From Kumtagia sp963820075 (GTDB lineage: Bacteria; Pseudomonadota; Alphaproteobacteria; Rhizobiales; Rhizobiaceae), in assembly GCA_963820075.1 (NCBI GenBank), contig CAWFYS010000021.1:1-64000 (forward strand): DNA of 64,000 nt, in the 5' to 3' direction. How positions within the stretch are numbered: position 1 is the first letter of the stretch; every line of letters begins with the position of its first letter. The position numbers and the translations under genes are program-made. The notes beneath the pieces are model-generated. The model was not told the DNA's origin and made no database searches. It saw only the letters and a list, made by a program, of their open reading frames with translations. This document shows positions 35,802-44,665 of the stretch, in pieces.

Positions 35802-36599
35802 ATGACACGCTCGGCAGTCTTCGCTCCGGTCGAGCTGATCGAAGGTGATCGCGGCAAGGGCGTCGTGCTGCTCGCCGACCACGCGCGCCGCGACCTCCCG
35901 GAGGAATACGGCGATCTCGGCCTGCCGCCGACGGAATTCGACCGCCATATCGCCTACGATATCGGCGTCGAGGAGGTGATTCGCGGGCTCGCCGCGCGGC
36001 TTGGCGTGCCGGCCGTGTTCGCGCGCTTCTCGCGCCTTCTGATCGACCCCAACCGGGGCGAGGACGACCCGACGCTGATTCGCCAGCTCTACGACGGCAC
36101 CGTCGTGCCGGCGAATTATCCGATCTCCGGGCAGGAGCGCGAGCGGCGGCTCGACCGTTATTACAGGCCCTATCATGACGCGGTGTCGGCGCTCGTCGCC
36201 TCGGTGGCGCATGACAGCGGCGCGCCGCCGCTGGTCTTTTCGATCCATTCGTTCACGCCGACGATGCAAGGGCGGGATCGGCCATGGCACGCCGGCGTGC
36301 TGTGGGACCTCGACGACCGGGTGGCAAGGCCGCTGATCGACCTGCTGTCGGGCGATCCGCTGCTGACGGTCGGCGACAACGAGCCCTATGACGGCGCGCT
36401 GAAGGGCGACACGATGTATCGCCATGCCATCGTCAACGGCTTCGCCCACGCATTGCTGGAAATCAGGCAGGACCTGATCGCCGATCCGGCCGGCGCCGAG
36501 GACTGGGCCGCGCGGCTCGCGCCGATCGTTGACGCCATCAACCGCCGGCCCGATATACATGAGGTCAGGCGGTATGGCTCCCGCACGGGACCGCTGTGA
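35802..36599 (+). CDS. N-formylglutamate amidohydrolase family protein
   Basis: A 265-residue zinc hydrolase. Motifs VVLLADHARRDLPEEYGDLG (metal-binding histidine), the middle RFSRLLIDPNRGEDDPTLIR, and LVFSIHSFTPTMQG. This family removes formate from N-formylglutamate in histidine breakdown, but this short branch is often outside hut operons, as here. Divergent from DUF1036/pyk. It overlaps no gene and is followed 11 bases later by DUF1244. Confidence 0.85.
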   Translation: MTRSAVFAPVELIEGDRGKGVVLLADHARRDLPEEYGDLGLPPTEFDRHIAYDIGVEEVIRGLAARLGVPAVFARFSRLLIDPNRGEDDPTLIRQLYDGTVVPANYPISGQERERRLDRYYRPYHDAVSALVASVAHDSGAPPLVFSIHSFTPTMQGRDRPWHAGVLWDLDDRVARPLIDLLSGDPLLTVGDNEPYDGALKGDTMYRHAIVNGFAHALLEIRQDLIADPAGAEDWAARLAPIVDAINRRPDIHEVRRYGSRTGPL

Positions 36600-36610
36600 A
36601 GGAGGCTTCG

Positions 36611-36919
36611 ATGCCGGACCTCAATGACGGGCAGAAGCGCGATTTCGAGGCCGCCGCCTTCCGCAGGCTGCTCGAACATTTGCGCGAACGCGGCGACGTG
36701 CAGAACATCGACCTCATGAACCTCGCCGGTTTCTGCCGCAACTGCCTGTCCAACTGGTACCGCGAGGCGGCCGAGGCGGCCGGCGCGGAGCTTTCCAGGG
36801 AACAGTCGCGCGAAATCGTCTACGGCATGCCTTACGCCGAATGGCAGGCCCGCTATCAGACCGAGGCATCGGACGCCAAGAAGGCGGCTTTCGAGGCCAG
36901 CCGGCCGAAGGACGATTGA
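36611..36919 (+). CDS. DUF1244 family protein
   Basis: A 102-residue protein with the signature LMNLAGFCRNCLSNWYREAA, two cysteines included, and EIVYGMPYAEWQARYQ. A conserved alphaproteobacterial protein of unknown function. GGAGG precedes ATG 36611. Likely the second gene of a transcript with the amidohydrolase. Confidence 0.88.
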   Translation: MPDLNDGQKRDFEAAAFRRLLEHLRERGDVQNIDLMNLAGFCRNCLSNWYREAAEAAGAELSREQSREIVYGMPYAEWQARYQTEASDAKKAAFEASRPKDD

Positions 36920-37059
36920 CCGACGCCTCCGGCGCGGCCTGCGCCTTTCGTCGCCACGTATCGCACTTGACCGTCCCGGCCGCTTCGGGCATCGAACCGC
37001 GTCCGCCGCGCCCCTCGCCCCCCGAGTCGCGGCGCCTTGCTTTGCGACCGGAGACACAT

Positions 37060-37320
37060 ATGGCCGAAGACATCACCGAGACCAGCCAGACCGTGGCGGC
37101 GGGCCAGCTACGGGCCTTCATCGAGCGCATCGAGCGGCTGGAAGAGGAAAAGCAGACCATCGCCGACGACATCAAGGATGTCTACGCCGAGATGAAAGGC
37201 ACCGGTTTCGACACCAAGGCGGTGCGCACCATCATCCGGCTGCGCAAGAAGGACCAAGCCGAGCGGCAGGAGGAGGAGGCGATTCTCGATCTTTACAAGG
37301 CGGCGCTCGGCATGGCGTGA
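37060..37320 (+). CDS. gapR: DUF2312 protein, GapR-type nucleoid protein
   Basis: An 86-residue protein with a long coiled coil (QLRAFIERIERLEEEKQTIA) and the conserved DVYAEMKGTGFDTKAVRTII and RQEEEAILDLYKAAL. This is the family of Caulobacter GapR, which binds overtwisted AT-rich DNA ahead of polymerases and stimulates topoisomerases. The start follows CCGGAGACACAT. Confidence 0.85.
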   Translation: MAEDITETSQTVAAGQLRAFIERIERLEEEKQTIADDIKDVYAEMKGTGFDTKAVRTIIRLRKKDQAERQEEEAILDLYKAALGMA

Positions 37321-37529
37321 GGCTACACCTCACGCGCATCGTTGCGGGCGCAAGCCTCGCCGTCGCGGCCGCATACGCGCCCACGGCGGGCGGCGAAGGG
37401 TGCGGGACGTAAGCAGCAGGCTACCGGCCTGACCAGGTAGCGCGAGTACCACACCGCGTGAACCACGGAGCTTGGCCATTGGGCGCTTGGACTGTAAGTT
37501 TCCGCGCCGCCGCCTGACCGGATTCTGAA

Positions 37530-38333
37530 ATGCCGCTTTCCGTCGCCACCTGGAACGTCAATTCCGTGCGCCTGCGCATGCCGATCGTCGAGCGCCTTTT
37601 GCTGGAGCGCGCGCCCGACATACTGTGCCTGCAGGAGACGAAATGCCCGGACGAGCGGTTTCCGTCGGCCGCCTTCCGCAAGCTCGGCTATGACCACATC
37701 GCGTTCAGCGGCCAGAAGGGCTATCACGGCGTGGCAATCGCCGCGCGGCGCCCGATCGAGGTCGTTGAAAGACGCCGCTTCTGCGAGATCGATGACTGCC
37801 GGCACATTTCCGTGCGCTTTTCCGCCGGCGGCAAGTTGCTGCTCCTGCATAATTTCTACGTGCCGGCCGGCGGCGACGAGCCGGATCCGGCGATCAACTG
37901 GAAGTTCAGGCACAAGCTCGATTTCGTCGCCGAGATGAACGCGATCCGCGCCGACAACGACGCCAATTCGGGGTCGATCCTCGTCGGCGATCTGAACATC
38001 GCCCCGCTCGAACACGACGTCTGGTCGCACAAGCAGTTGCTCAACGTCGTCAGCCATACGCCGGTCGAGACGGAGAGTTTCGAGGCAATGCGCAAGGCTG
38101 GCGATTGGGTAGACCTGATGCGCCACAACGTGCCCTTCGAGCAGAAGCTCTACACCTGGTGGAGCTACCGCGCCCAGGACTGGCGGGCATCGGATCGCGG
38201 GCGGCGGCTCGACCATGTCTGGTCTTCGCAAAACCTGTTGCCGGTCTTCGCCGGCTACGACATTCTTCGCGACGCGCGCGGCTGGGACCGGCCGTCCGAC
38301 CATGTGCCGGTGATCGCGCGGTTCGACCTTTGA
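37530..38333 (+). CDS. xthA: Exodeoxyribonuclease III
   Basis: A 267-residue protein of the exonuclease/endonuclease/phosphatase fold: SVATWNVNSVRLRMPI, DILCLQETKCPDERFP (metal-binding glutamate), GSILVGDLNIAPLEHDVW (catalytic Asp and Asn) and the end RPSDHVPVIARFDL (catalytic Asp-His). It cuts at abasic sites and trims 3' ends in base excision repair. It stands alone with its own ~210-base leader. Confidence 0.93.
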   Translation: MPLSVATWNVNSVRLRMPIVERLLLERAPDILCLQETKCPDERFPSAAFRKLGYDHIAFSGQKGYHGVAIAARRPIEVVERRRFCEIDDCRHISVRFSAGGKLLLLHNFYVPAGGDEPDPAINWKFRHKLDFVAEMNAIRADNDANSGSILVGDLNIAPLEHDVWSHKQLLNVVSHTPVETESFEAMRKAGDWVDLMRHNVPFEQKLYTWWSYRAQDWRASDRGRRLDHVWSSQNLLPVFAGYDILRDARGWDRPSDHVPVIARFDL

Positions 38334-38380
38334 GGGTCAGAGCGCAATGACGCCGCTCGCTACTGTTGCGACGGTGCTGA

Positions 38381-39226
38381 CTAATCCACCTTCTTCAGAT
38401 AGTCGTTCAAGGCATTATTGAACGTCTCAGCATGCTCCCAGAAGGCCAGGTGTTTGCCAAACCTCACGATAGATGCAGATGGAGTGTTGCGACTTGACCA
38501 GTTGTTGACGGCCTGCCACTCGGAATTTACAAAATAAAGAAGCGGGATCCTTCCTTCGAGATTCTTAAGGACTGCGTCATAGTCCTGGTAGGCTGAGGAT
38601 TCATTCAAAAGCGCCGCGACATCGTTGCCGGTCTGGTTGGTTATTCCCGAAATCCAGGTGAGGTAGTCCGCAGTCGGATCGTCGATCATCCATCTGGCGA
38701 ATTCATCGTTCATCTTCTGTCGGTCGTGCAGCGCGCCCAAACTGATCGACGCCTTGAAACTGTCGCCGTCATCCTTCCTAAACCACACCCATTCCTGCGA
38801 TGCCGGAGAATTGTCCAATCCCGATCCCTTCGGGGCTGCATCGATCATGATGAGCCCCTTTACGTTCGCGCTTCCGAACTGATGAACATAGGACAGGATC
38901 GTAAAGCCACCGTTGGACCAACCACCCAAAACGACGCCCTGCAGGTCGAGTGCCACAATGAATGCGTTCAAGTCTCGCCCGTGCTGCTCGTAGAAATTTC
39001 CTTCCGAGGTGTGTGTAGAAATCCCATGGCTGCGTGGATCAATTGCCACCACCTTATACGTTGGCGAGTCCTCAAAGTGATTCAACTGCCTTTCGAAGAC
39101 CAGCGAGGTCATTGTCCATCCCGGCACCAGCAGGATGACTTGGTTGCCCGCTCCAGCAGTCAGGTAGTGGATCGTCAGATCGTCTGATACCTTCACGAAA
39201 TCGGTTCGCACAACTATCCTCCTCAC
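38381..39226 (-). CDS. Alpha/beta hydrolase, probably acquired
   Basis: A 281-residue protein. Oxyanion segment VILLVPGWTMTSLVFE, nucleophile serine in VVLGGWSNGGFTILSY, and C-terminal histidine in RFGKHLAFWEHAETF. The closest pattern is with haloperoxidase/esterase-like members. The gene and its flanks (38381-39510) have visibly lower GC and more Asn, Ile and Lys codons ending in A/T than the neighbours, which suggests transfer. Start uncertain between ATG 39226 and the GTG 39211 just after it. Confidence 0.8.
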   Translation of the reverse strand: MRRIVVRTDFVKVSDDLTIHYLTAGAGNQVILLVPGWTMTSLVFERQLNHFEDSPTYKVVAIDPRSHGISTHTSEGNFYEQHGRDLNAFIVALDLQGVVLGGWSNGGFTILSYVHQFGSANVKGLIMIDAAPKGSGLDNSPASQEWVWFRKDDGDSFKASISLGALHDRQKMNDEFARWMIDDPTADYLTWISGITNQTGNDVAALLNESSAYQDYDAVLKNLEGRIPLLYFVNSEWQAVNNWSSRNTPSASIVRFGKHLAFWEHAETFNNALNDYLKKVD

Positions 39227-39511
39227 AGTTCTAAGGGGAATCTCCGGAACTTCGGACCAGGCGGCCGCATAACGATCAAGTTGCGTTTCTTCACCGGTTT
39301 CGATGAGTATTATACGGAGTAGTTCAAAAGCAAACCCTCAAATATTGGGAACCTTTTTGAAGAGCTCGGCAGTGAGCTTTTTTCAGGTAGTCTGTGCAAT
39401 CTTTCAGGTTTGGTGGGTCGGGGACTCCGCCGATTGTCCGCGATCGGGCTTTGGCGACTTATTGGCGGCCTTTTCCGGACTCGAGCGGGAGCTTAACCGT
39501 CAGGTCTATTT
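39227..39511. other. Low-GC intergenic region
   Basis: About 285 bases, AT-richer than the surroundings and continuous with the acquired hydrolase gene. No gene is supported. Confidence 0.4.
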
Positions 39512-39970
39512 CTATAGATCCTCAAGCTTCGGCGCGATCTGTTCGATGCGATCGACCAGCGTCAGGAAATCCGCCTGGATTCGACGATAGAGAATGACCG
39601 CCGTGTCCGGAAATTCCTCGAGGATGCGGCGAAACATCTTGCGGGTCAGCCGCAGCAGCTCGGCGTCCGTGTCGGCCTCGGCGCTGGTCAGGCGCCGCGC
39701 GTCGGTGATCAGGGCGAATTCGCCGATCATTGCGCCCGGCCCGGCGACGCCTACGGACCGGCGTTTGTCGTCGTCTTCGCGAAACAGCATGATCTCGCCA
39801 TTCACCACTACATAGGCGGTGTCGGCTTCGTCCTCCTCGCGGAAGAGCCTTCGCCGGGCTGGAAGCTGGATCCGGTCCGCCCCGAAAGCCAGCAGGCGCA
39901 ACTGCTCGACCGTGAAGCCCTCGAACAGGCTCACGGCGGAAAGGATGCGAACATCGTCATCCAGCGCCAT
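39512..39970 (-). CDS. Cyclic nucleotide-binding domain protein
   Basis: A 152-residue protein that is only a CRP-type cNMP-binding domain: LFEGFTVEQLRLLAFGADRI, VVVNGEIMLFRED, GPGAMIGEFALITDARRLTS (phosphate-binding cassette), then a C-terminal helix LYRRIQADFLTLVDRIEQI. There is no helix-turn-helix, so it is not a transcription factor alone. It lies 59 bases after the OmpR-type regulator and probably shares its transcript. Confidence 0.85.
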   Translation of the reverse strand: MALDDDVRILSAVSLFEGFTVEQLRLLAFGADRIQLPARRRLFREEDEADTAYVVVNGEIMLFREDDDKRRSVGVAGPGAMIGEFALITDARRLTSAEADTDAELLRLTRKMFRRILEEFPDTAVILYRRIQADFLTLVDRIEQIAPKLEDL

Positions 39971-40029
39971 CCGGTCCCCGCTGCGCGGCTTTCGCCCTTC
40001 CCCGGGGCGGCCCTGACCGCCTCCACCGG

Positions 40030-40713
40030 TCAGGGCACCAGCTTGTAACCGCCGCTTTCTGTCACAAGAATTTCGGCATTGGAAGGATCGCGCTCGATCT
40101 TCTGACGCAGACGATAGACATGCGTCTCCAGCGTGTGCGTCGTGACGCCGGAGTTGTAGCCCCAAACCTCTTCCAGGAGGATATCGCGCGTGACTACCTT
40201 TTCGCCGGCGCGGTAGAGATATTTGATGATGGAGGCTTCCTTCTCGGTCAGCCGGACCTTCGAGCCCTTCTGATCGAGCAGGAGCTTCTGGCTCGGCTTG
40301 AAGGTGTAGGGTCCGACGGAAAAAGTCGCGTCCTCGCTCTGCTCGTGCTGGCGCAGCTGCGCGCGGATGCGCGCGAGCAGCACGGCGAAGCGGAAGGGCT
40401 TCGTCACATAGTCGTTGGCGCCGGCTTCCAGCCCGAGAATCGTGTCGGAATCGGTATCGTGGCCGGTAAGCATGATGATGGGCGCCTTGTAGCCGCCCTT
40501 GCGCAACAGCTTCACCGCCTCGCGGCCGTCCATGTCCGGCAGGCCGACATCCATGATCAGAAGATCGACCATGCCGCCCCGCGCCATCGCAACGCCCTTG
40601 CCGGCGGTGGCTTCCTGAAGCACGTCGAACTCTTCGTAGAGCGACAATTGCTCCACGATGGTGCCGCGAAGGTCGTCATCGTCGTCAACAATCAGAATGG
40701 TGCGTGATGTCAT
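40030..40713 (-). CDS. OmpR-family response regulator
   Basis: A 227-residue protein. The receiver has the acidic pocket ILIVDDDDDLRG, the phosphoacceptor in DLLIMDVGLPDMDG and the lysine in YVTKPFRFAVL. The winged helix is at about 130-225 (VRLTEKEASIIKYLYRAGEK, TLETHVYRLRQKIERDP, ESGGYKLVP). No histidine kinase is adjacent, so it is an orphan here; orphan regulators of this type in Rhizobiales govern cell-envelope genes. Confidence 0.9.
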   Translation of the reverse strand: MTSRTILIVDDDDDLRGTIVEQLSLYEEFDVLQEATAGKGVAMARGGMVDLLIMDVGLPDMDGREAVKLLRKGGYKAPIIMLTGHDTDSDTILGLEAGANDYVTKPFRFAVLLARIRAQLRQHEQSEDATFSVGPYTFKPSQKLLLDQKGSKVRLTEKEASIIKYLYRAGEKVVTRDILLEEVWGYNSGVTTHTLETHVYRLRQKIERDPSNAEILVTESGGYKLVP

Positions 40714-40814
40714 GATCCCATCCGTTGTTCAGCAATTACAATCCCGGTTGACCGGCATCCGTTTATGCGGAACCTGCCTCTCCAAACAGCCCGCCCACGG
40801 AATCTTGTCGGTCT

Positions 40815-41397
40815 ATGCGATCATACTCCAAAAAATGTGAACGCAAGCGGTCATTTACCTCGAAAGAATGTGGTGGCCTAACTCATTTGGTGGTCCGCCA
40901 GCGGCCAGGCGTGCCAACCCAGGGGCTCCTGCAGGCCGGCACGGCGCGTTTTTGCTGCGCGCTGGGGCGCGGCGGCATATCGGCGGACAAGCGCGAGGGC
41001 GACGGCGCGACGCCGCTCGGCCGTATGCGGCTGATCTCGGGCTATTTCCGTAACGATCATGCGCGGGCCGGCGCCACGCGCCTGCCGATGACCCCCATCC
41101 GCGCCGATCTCGGCTGGTGCGAGGTGCCCGGCGACCGCAACTACAACCGCCCGGTGACGATGCCTTATGCCGCCAGCCACGAGACCATGCGGCGAGCCGA
41201 CACGCTCTACGATTTCTGTATCGTGCTGGACTGGAACATCGTTCCGCGCCGGCGCGGACGCGGCAGCGCCATCTTCTTCCACCTCGCGCGCGCCCGGCTT
41301 CACGCCGACCGCCGGCTGCGTGGCGGTCAGCCGGCAGGTGATGCAGCGGCTTCTGCCGCATCTTTCGCCGCGCACTGTGCTGGAGGTGCGGCGGTAG
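40815..41397 (+). pseudogene. L,D-transpeptidase (YkuD), frameshifted
   Basis: The first part (LVVRQRPGVPTQGLLQAG, KREGDGATPLGRMRLISGYF, YDFCIVLDWNIVPRRRGRGS, IFFHLAR) ends just before the catalytic block. The block GFTPTAGCVAVSRQVMQRLL with the active-site cysteine is in the next frame. One extra base near 41285-41294 separates them. The start is unclear: no ribosome binding site precedes ATG 40815, and TTG 40887 is possible. Such enzymes make 3-3 peptidoglycan crosslinks or anchor lipoproteins. Confidence 0.7.
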
Positions 41398-41583
41398 TTC
41401 CGGACCGCGGACGAAGGCAACGGATTTCCGCGAGAAAATTCTCGCTCTGGCGCACAAAAGCCAAACCCGAAAGCGGCGACGGATGGACGGACGGCACAGG
41501 GTGGCTTGAAACCTATCCGCAGGCGGCTAAAGTCGCGCGGAAATCCAAATCCACAAAACCGGCGTTTGCCTCAGGAGCGCGTC

Positions 41584-42369
41584 ATGACCCGTCTGAAGCT
41601 TGCCCTGGCCGCCCTGGCGGCCATCCTGCTCGTTCCGATCGCCGCCTTCGCGCAGGCGGTGCCGGATCTCGGCGGCAGGAAGATCGTGGTCGTCACCGAG
41701 AACGCCTATTTTCCGCTGCAATTCGTCGATCCGGCGAGCGGCAAGCCGGCCGGCTGGGAATACGACGCCATCGAGGCGATGTCCAAGAAGCTGAACTTCA
41801 CCGTCGAGTATCAGAACACCTCCTGGGACGCGATGATCCAGGCCGTGTCGGACAAGCAGTACGACATGGGCATGACCGGCATCACCATCAAGGACGACCG
41901 CAAGGAGAAGGTCGATTTCTCCGACCCCTACATGCGATCGGAGATCTTCATGCTGGTGCGCGGCGACGAGAGCCGCTTCACCGACGCCAAGAGCTTCGCC
42001 GCGGATGATAAGCTGCTCGTCGGCGCGCAGGTCGGCACCTCGCCCTTCTACGTCGCCGTTTACAACGTGCTGGACGGCAACGAGCAGAACCCGCGCATCA
42101 AGCTGATGGAAACCTTCGCGGCCACGGTTGCCGCCCTTCAGGCCGGCGATGTCGATCTGGTGCTCACCGACAGCGCCGCGGGCAAGTCGCTGACCGACAA
42201 TTCCGGCGGCAGGCTGAAGCTCATCGGCGAGCCGCTGCAGGCGGAGGATTTCGGCTTCATCTTCCCGAAGGGCTCGGATCTCGTCGCGCCGATCAATGCC
42301 GGCATTGCCGCGCTCAAGGCCGACGGCACGCTTCGACAAGCTTACGCAAAAATGGTTCGTCGACTATAA
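41584..42369 (+). CDS. Amino-acid ABC transporter substrate-binding protein, frameshifted at C terminus
   Basis: A 261-residue protein as read. Signal peptide LALAALAAILLVPIAAFAQA; family 3 solute-binding motifs VTENAYFPLQFVDPASGKPA, GWEYDAIEAMSKKLNF, DMGMTGITIKDDRKEKVDFS and GQDVD-like AGDVDLVLTDSAAG. At 42332-42334 an extra base changes the last residues; without it the protein would end DKLTQKWFVDYKPAQ with a stop at 42380-42382, the family ending. Polar amino-acid binding in the periplasm. AGGAGCGTC precedes ATG 41584. Confidence 0.88.
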   Translation: MTRLKLALAALAAILLVPIAAFAQAVPDLGGRKIVVVTENAYFPLQFVDPASGKPAGWEYDAIEAMSKKLNFTVEYQNTSWDAMIQAVSDKQYDMGMTGITIKDDRKEKVDFSDPYMRSEIFMLVRGDESRFTDAKSFAADDKLLVGAQVGTSPFYVAVYNVLDGNEQNPRIKLMETFAATVAALQAGDVDLVLTDSAAGKSLTDNSGGRLKLIGEPLQAEDFGFIFPKGSDLVAPINAGIAALKADGTLRQAYAKMVRRL

Positions 42370-42391
42370 GCCGGCTCAGTAAGCATAGCCC

Positions 42392-42904
42392 ATGGACATG
42401 ATCGAACTTGACGGCTATCGGCCAGGCGCGCTGGCCGGCATCGTTGGCCTGCATGCCGCGTATTATTCGCGGGCGTGGAACTTCGGCCTGCCCTTCGAGA
42501 CCAGGGTCGCCGCCGGATTGGCGGAATTCCTTGCCCGGATGGACCCCGGGCGTGATCTCTTCCTCGCCGCCTATCTCGGCGGGCAGCTTGTCGGATCGAT
42601 CGTCATAGACGAGAGCGGCGGCGGCCGGGACGGCGCGCATCTGCGCTGGTTCATCGTCGGCGAGGCGGCGCGCGGCACTGGCCTCGGCAAGACGCTGCTG
42701 CAACGGGCTTTGGCGCATTGCGATGCGCGCGGCTTCGGCAGCGTCTGGCTGACGACTTTCGCGGGGCTGGACAAGGCGCGCTCCCTCTACGAGCGTCACG
42801 GCTTCCGTCTGGTCGCCGAATCCGACATCGATCAATGGAGCGGCGGCGTGCGCGAGCAACGCTTCGAGCGGCGAATACCGGCTCTGCAAACCGCTCTAAT
42901 TTGA
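42392..42904 (+). CDS. GNAT family N-acetyltransferase
   Basis: A 170-residue protein with LRWFIVGEAARGTGLGKTLL as acetyl-CoA motif A and the ending SLYERHGFRLVAESD. Substrate unknown. It sits between the binding protein and the permease of one transporter, in the same direction with small gaps, so it probably works on the imported amino acid. Confidence 0.85.
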   Translation: MDMIELDGYRPGALAGIVGLHAAYYSRAWNFGLPFETRVAAGLAEFLARMDPGRDLFLAAYLGGQLVGSIVIDESGGGRDGAHLRWFIVGEAARGTGLGKTLLQRALAHCDARGFGSVWLTTFAGLDKARSLYERHGFRLVAESDIDQWSGGVREQRFERRIPALQTALI

Positions 42905-42908
42905 GACG

Positions 42909-43724
42909 ATGCGGCCGGCAGCGCCCTCGGCTTCGACCAAGCAGGATTTCCCATACTGGCTCGCCGCCGCCGTGCTTGCGGCGGTCGCCGCGGCGCTGGC
43001 CATTGCGGCGAGCGATCTCTATGCGCAGATATTCGCAACAATCGCCAAGGGCATCTGGATCACCATCTTCGTGACGGTGGTCGGCTTCGCGCTTGCCTCG
43101 GCCATCGGGCTGGGCGTGGCGCTGATGGCGCTGTCGGGCTCGGTGTGGCTGCGGCAGATCGCGCGCTTCTATGTCGAGATCATACGCGGCATTCCTATTC
43201 TGGTGCTGTTGTTCTGGATCGCATTCGCCGGCGTGCCAGTCTTCGTCAGCCTGTGGAATCTGGCGCTCTCTCCGCTGCACGACGCAGGGCTGGCCGGAGA
43301 ACTGCTTGTCCGCGACGTCTCGCTGCTGTGGCGCGCCGTGCTGGCGCTCACGGTCGGCTATTCCGCCTTCATCGCCGAGGTATTCCGCGCCGGCATCCAG
43401 TCGGTCGACAAGGGACAGATCGAGGCGGCGAAAGCGCTCGGCCTGTCGCGCTTCCAGCGCTTCCGCCTCGTCGTCTTCCCGCAGGCGATCCGCACCATCC
43501 TGCCGCCGCTCGGCAACGACTTCGTCGCGATGGTGAAGGATTCCTCGCTGGTTTCGGTGCTGGGCGTGGCCGACATCACCCAGATGGGAAAGATCTACGC
43601 CGCGGGCTCGTTCCGCTTCTTCGAGACCTATTCGATCGTCGCCTATATCTACCTTATCCTGACCGTCGGCCTGTCGCTGGCGCTGCGCGGACTGGAACGG
43701 CGCATGCGGCAGGCGGAGCAATGA
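42909..43724 (+). CDS. Amino-acid ABC transporter permease
   Basis: A 271-residue inner-membrane protein with about five helices. The cytoplasmic EAA loop is EAAKALGLSRFQRFRLVVFP followed by QAIRTILPPLG. HisM-type family. Only 4 bases separate it from the GNAT stop. No ATPase gene follows in the window; the next gene is on the other strand, so a shared ATPase must be used or has been lost. Confidence 0.9.
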   Translation: MRPAAPSASTKQDFPYWLAAAVLAAVAAALAIAASDLYAQIFATIAKGIWITIFVTVVGFALASAIGLGVALMALSGSVWLRQIARFYVEIIRGIPILVLLFWIAFAGVPVFVSLWNLALSPLHDAGLAGELLVRDVSLLWRAVLALTVGYSAFIAEVFRAGIQSVDKGQIEAAKALGLSRFQRFRLVVFPQAIRTILPPLGNDFVAMVKDSSLVSVLGVADITQMGKIYAAGSFRFFETYSIVAYIYLILTVGLSLALRGLERRMRQAEQ

Positions 43725-43795
43725 AACGACGCGCTCCGCCCGCTTCCGACCGCGTGGCCGACCAGATCGAGCGGAGCCGGAAGGGCCTGGTTAGG

Positions 43796-44470
43796 CTACC
43801 GGTTCGAGTTCCGCTTGTTCACCTCGAGGTTCTTCTTGTAGTCGATGGCGAACAGCTTCTGGTCCAGCTTCACGCCCTGCTGGACATTAAAGATCATCAC
43901 CGTCGTATTCTTGCCCTGCGCGTCGGTGATCGTCCATTCCTTCAATTCGTAGCTTGACGGGTCGAACTTCAAGGTGATGCGCGCGTTGCCGAAGGCCGAC
44001 TTGTCCACAAGCTGGATGACGGTCTGGTCGTCTTCTTCGCGCACGCTGCGCACCCGGTTGCCGGAGAGGTCGATACGTTCGGCGAGCAGAAGCTTGAGCG
44101 GCGTCTTGGACAAGGGGTAGAGATCCATCGTCTTCATGCGCGGGTTTTCGAGCACCACCGAACTGCCGTCCGAAATCACCCGGAACCCGGAACCGCCGTC
44201 GTAGTTGAAACGGATCTTGCCGGGCCGCTGGATATAGAACTTGCCGCCGGTCTGACGTCCGCGCGGGTCGAACTGAACGAATTCGCCGGCCATGGTGCGT
44301 ATCGACGAGAAATGATCGGCGATCCTCTGGGCGGCGGCGGACGCCTCCGCCGCAGCGGGCGATACCGGGAAGGAGAACATTGACAGCGCGGCCGCGCCCG
44401 AAAGGCCGAGCGCCATGCCGATTACGCCGCGGCGTGTGCGAAAGCCGGCGTTCGTCTGCGTTTGTGTCAT
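43796..44470 (-). CDS. LolA-like outer-membrane lipoprotein carrier
   Basis: A 224-residue protein with a twin-arginine-like head RTRRGVIGMALGLSGAAAL, then the LolA fold: QRIADHFSSIRTMAGEFVQF, GGKFYIQRPGKIRFNYDGG, LYPLSKTPLKLLL and the C-terminal strand ALTFQQ-like KNTTVMIFNVQQGVKLDQ. It would carry lipoproteins across the periplasm. Gene order ftsK-lolA is usual in Rhizobiales. The start MTQTQ was preferred over the ATG 7 codons earlier. Confidence 0.85.
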   Translation of the reverse strand: MTQTQTNAGFRTRRGVIGMALGLSGAAALSMFSFPVSPAAAEASAAAQRIADHFSSIRTMAGEFVQFDPRGRQTGGKFYIQRPGKIRFNYDGGSGFRVISDGSSVVLENPRMKTMDLYPLSKTPLKLLLAERIDLSGNRVRSVREEDDQTVIQLVDKSAFGNARITLKFDPSSYELKEWTITDAQGKNTTVMIFNVQQGVKLDQKLFAIDYKKNLEVNKRNSNR

Positions 44471-44665
44471 CTTCTTCGTCCCGAAAATCATGGGTTCCTG
44501 ATCCGCCTTCAGCTAGGAATGTAGTTGGGCGTTAGTTGGGCGAATGCAAGGGGCGACGGTTCATGAGGCAGCTTACTTTCATCCCAGGCGCCAGCCACGG
44601 GCAGCGTACGGGGCGGAACCGGGCTTGCCGCCGGCGCCCGCTTGATCCCGACAGGCCGTCGCGCA

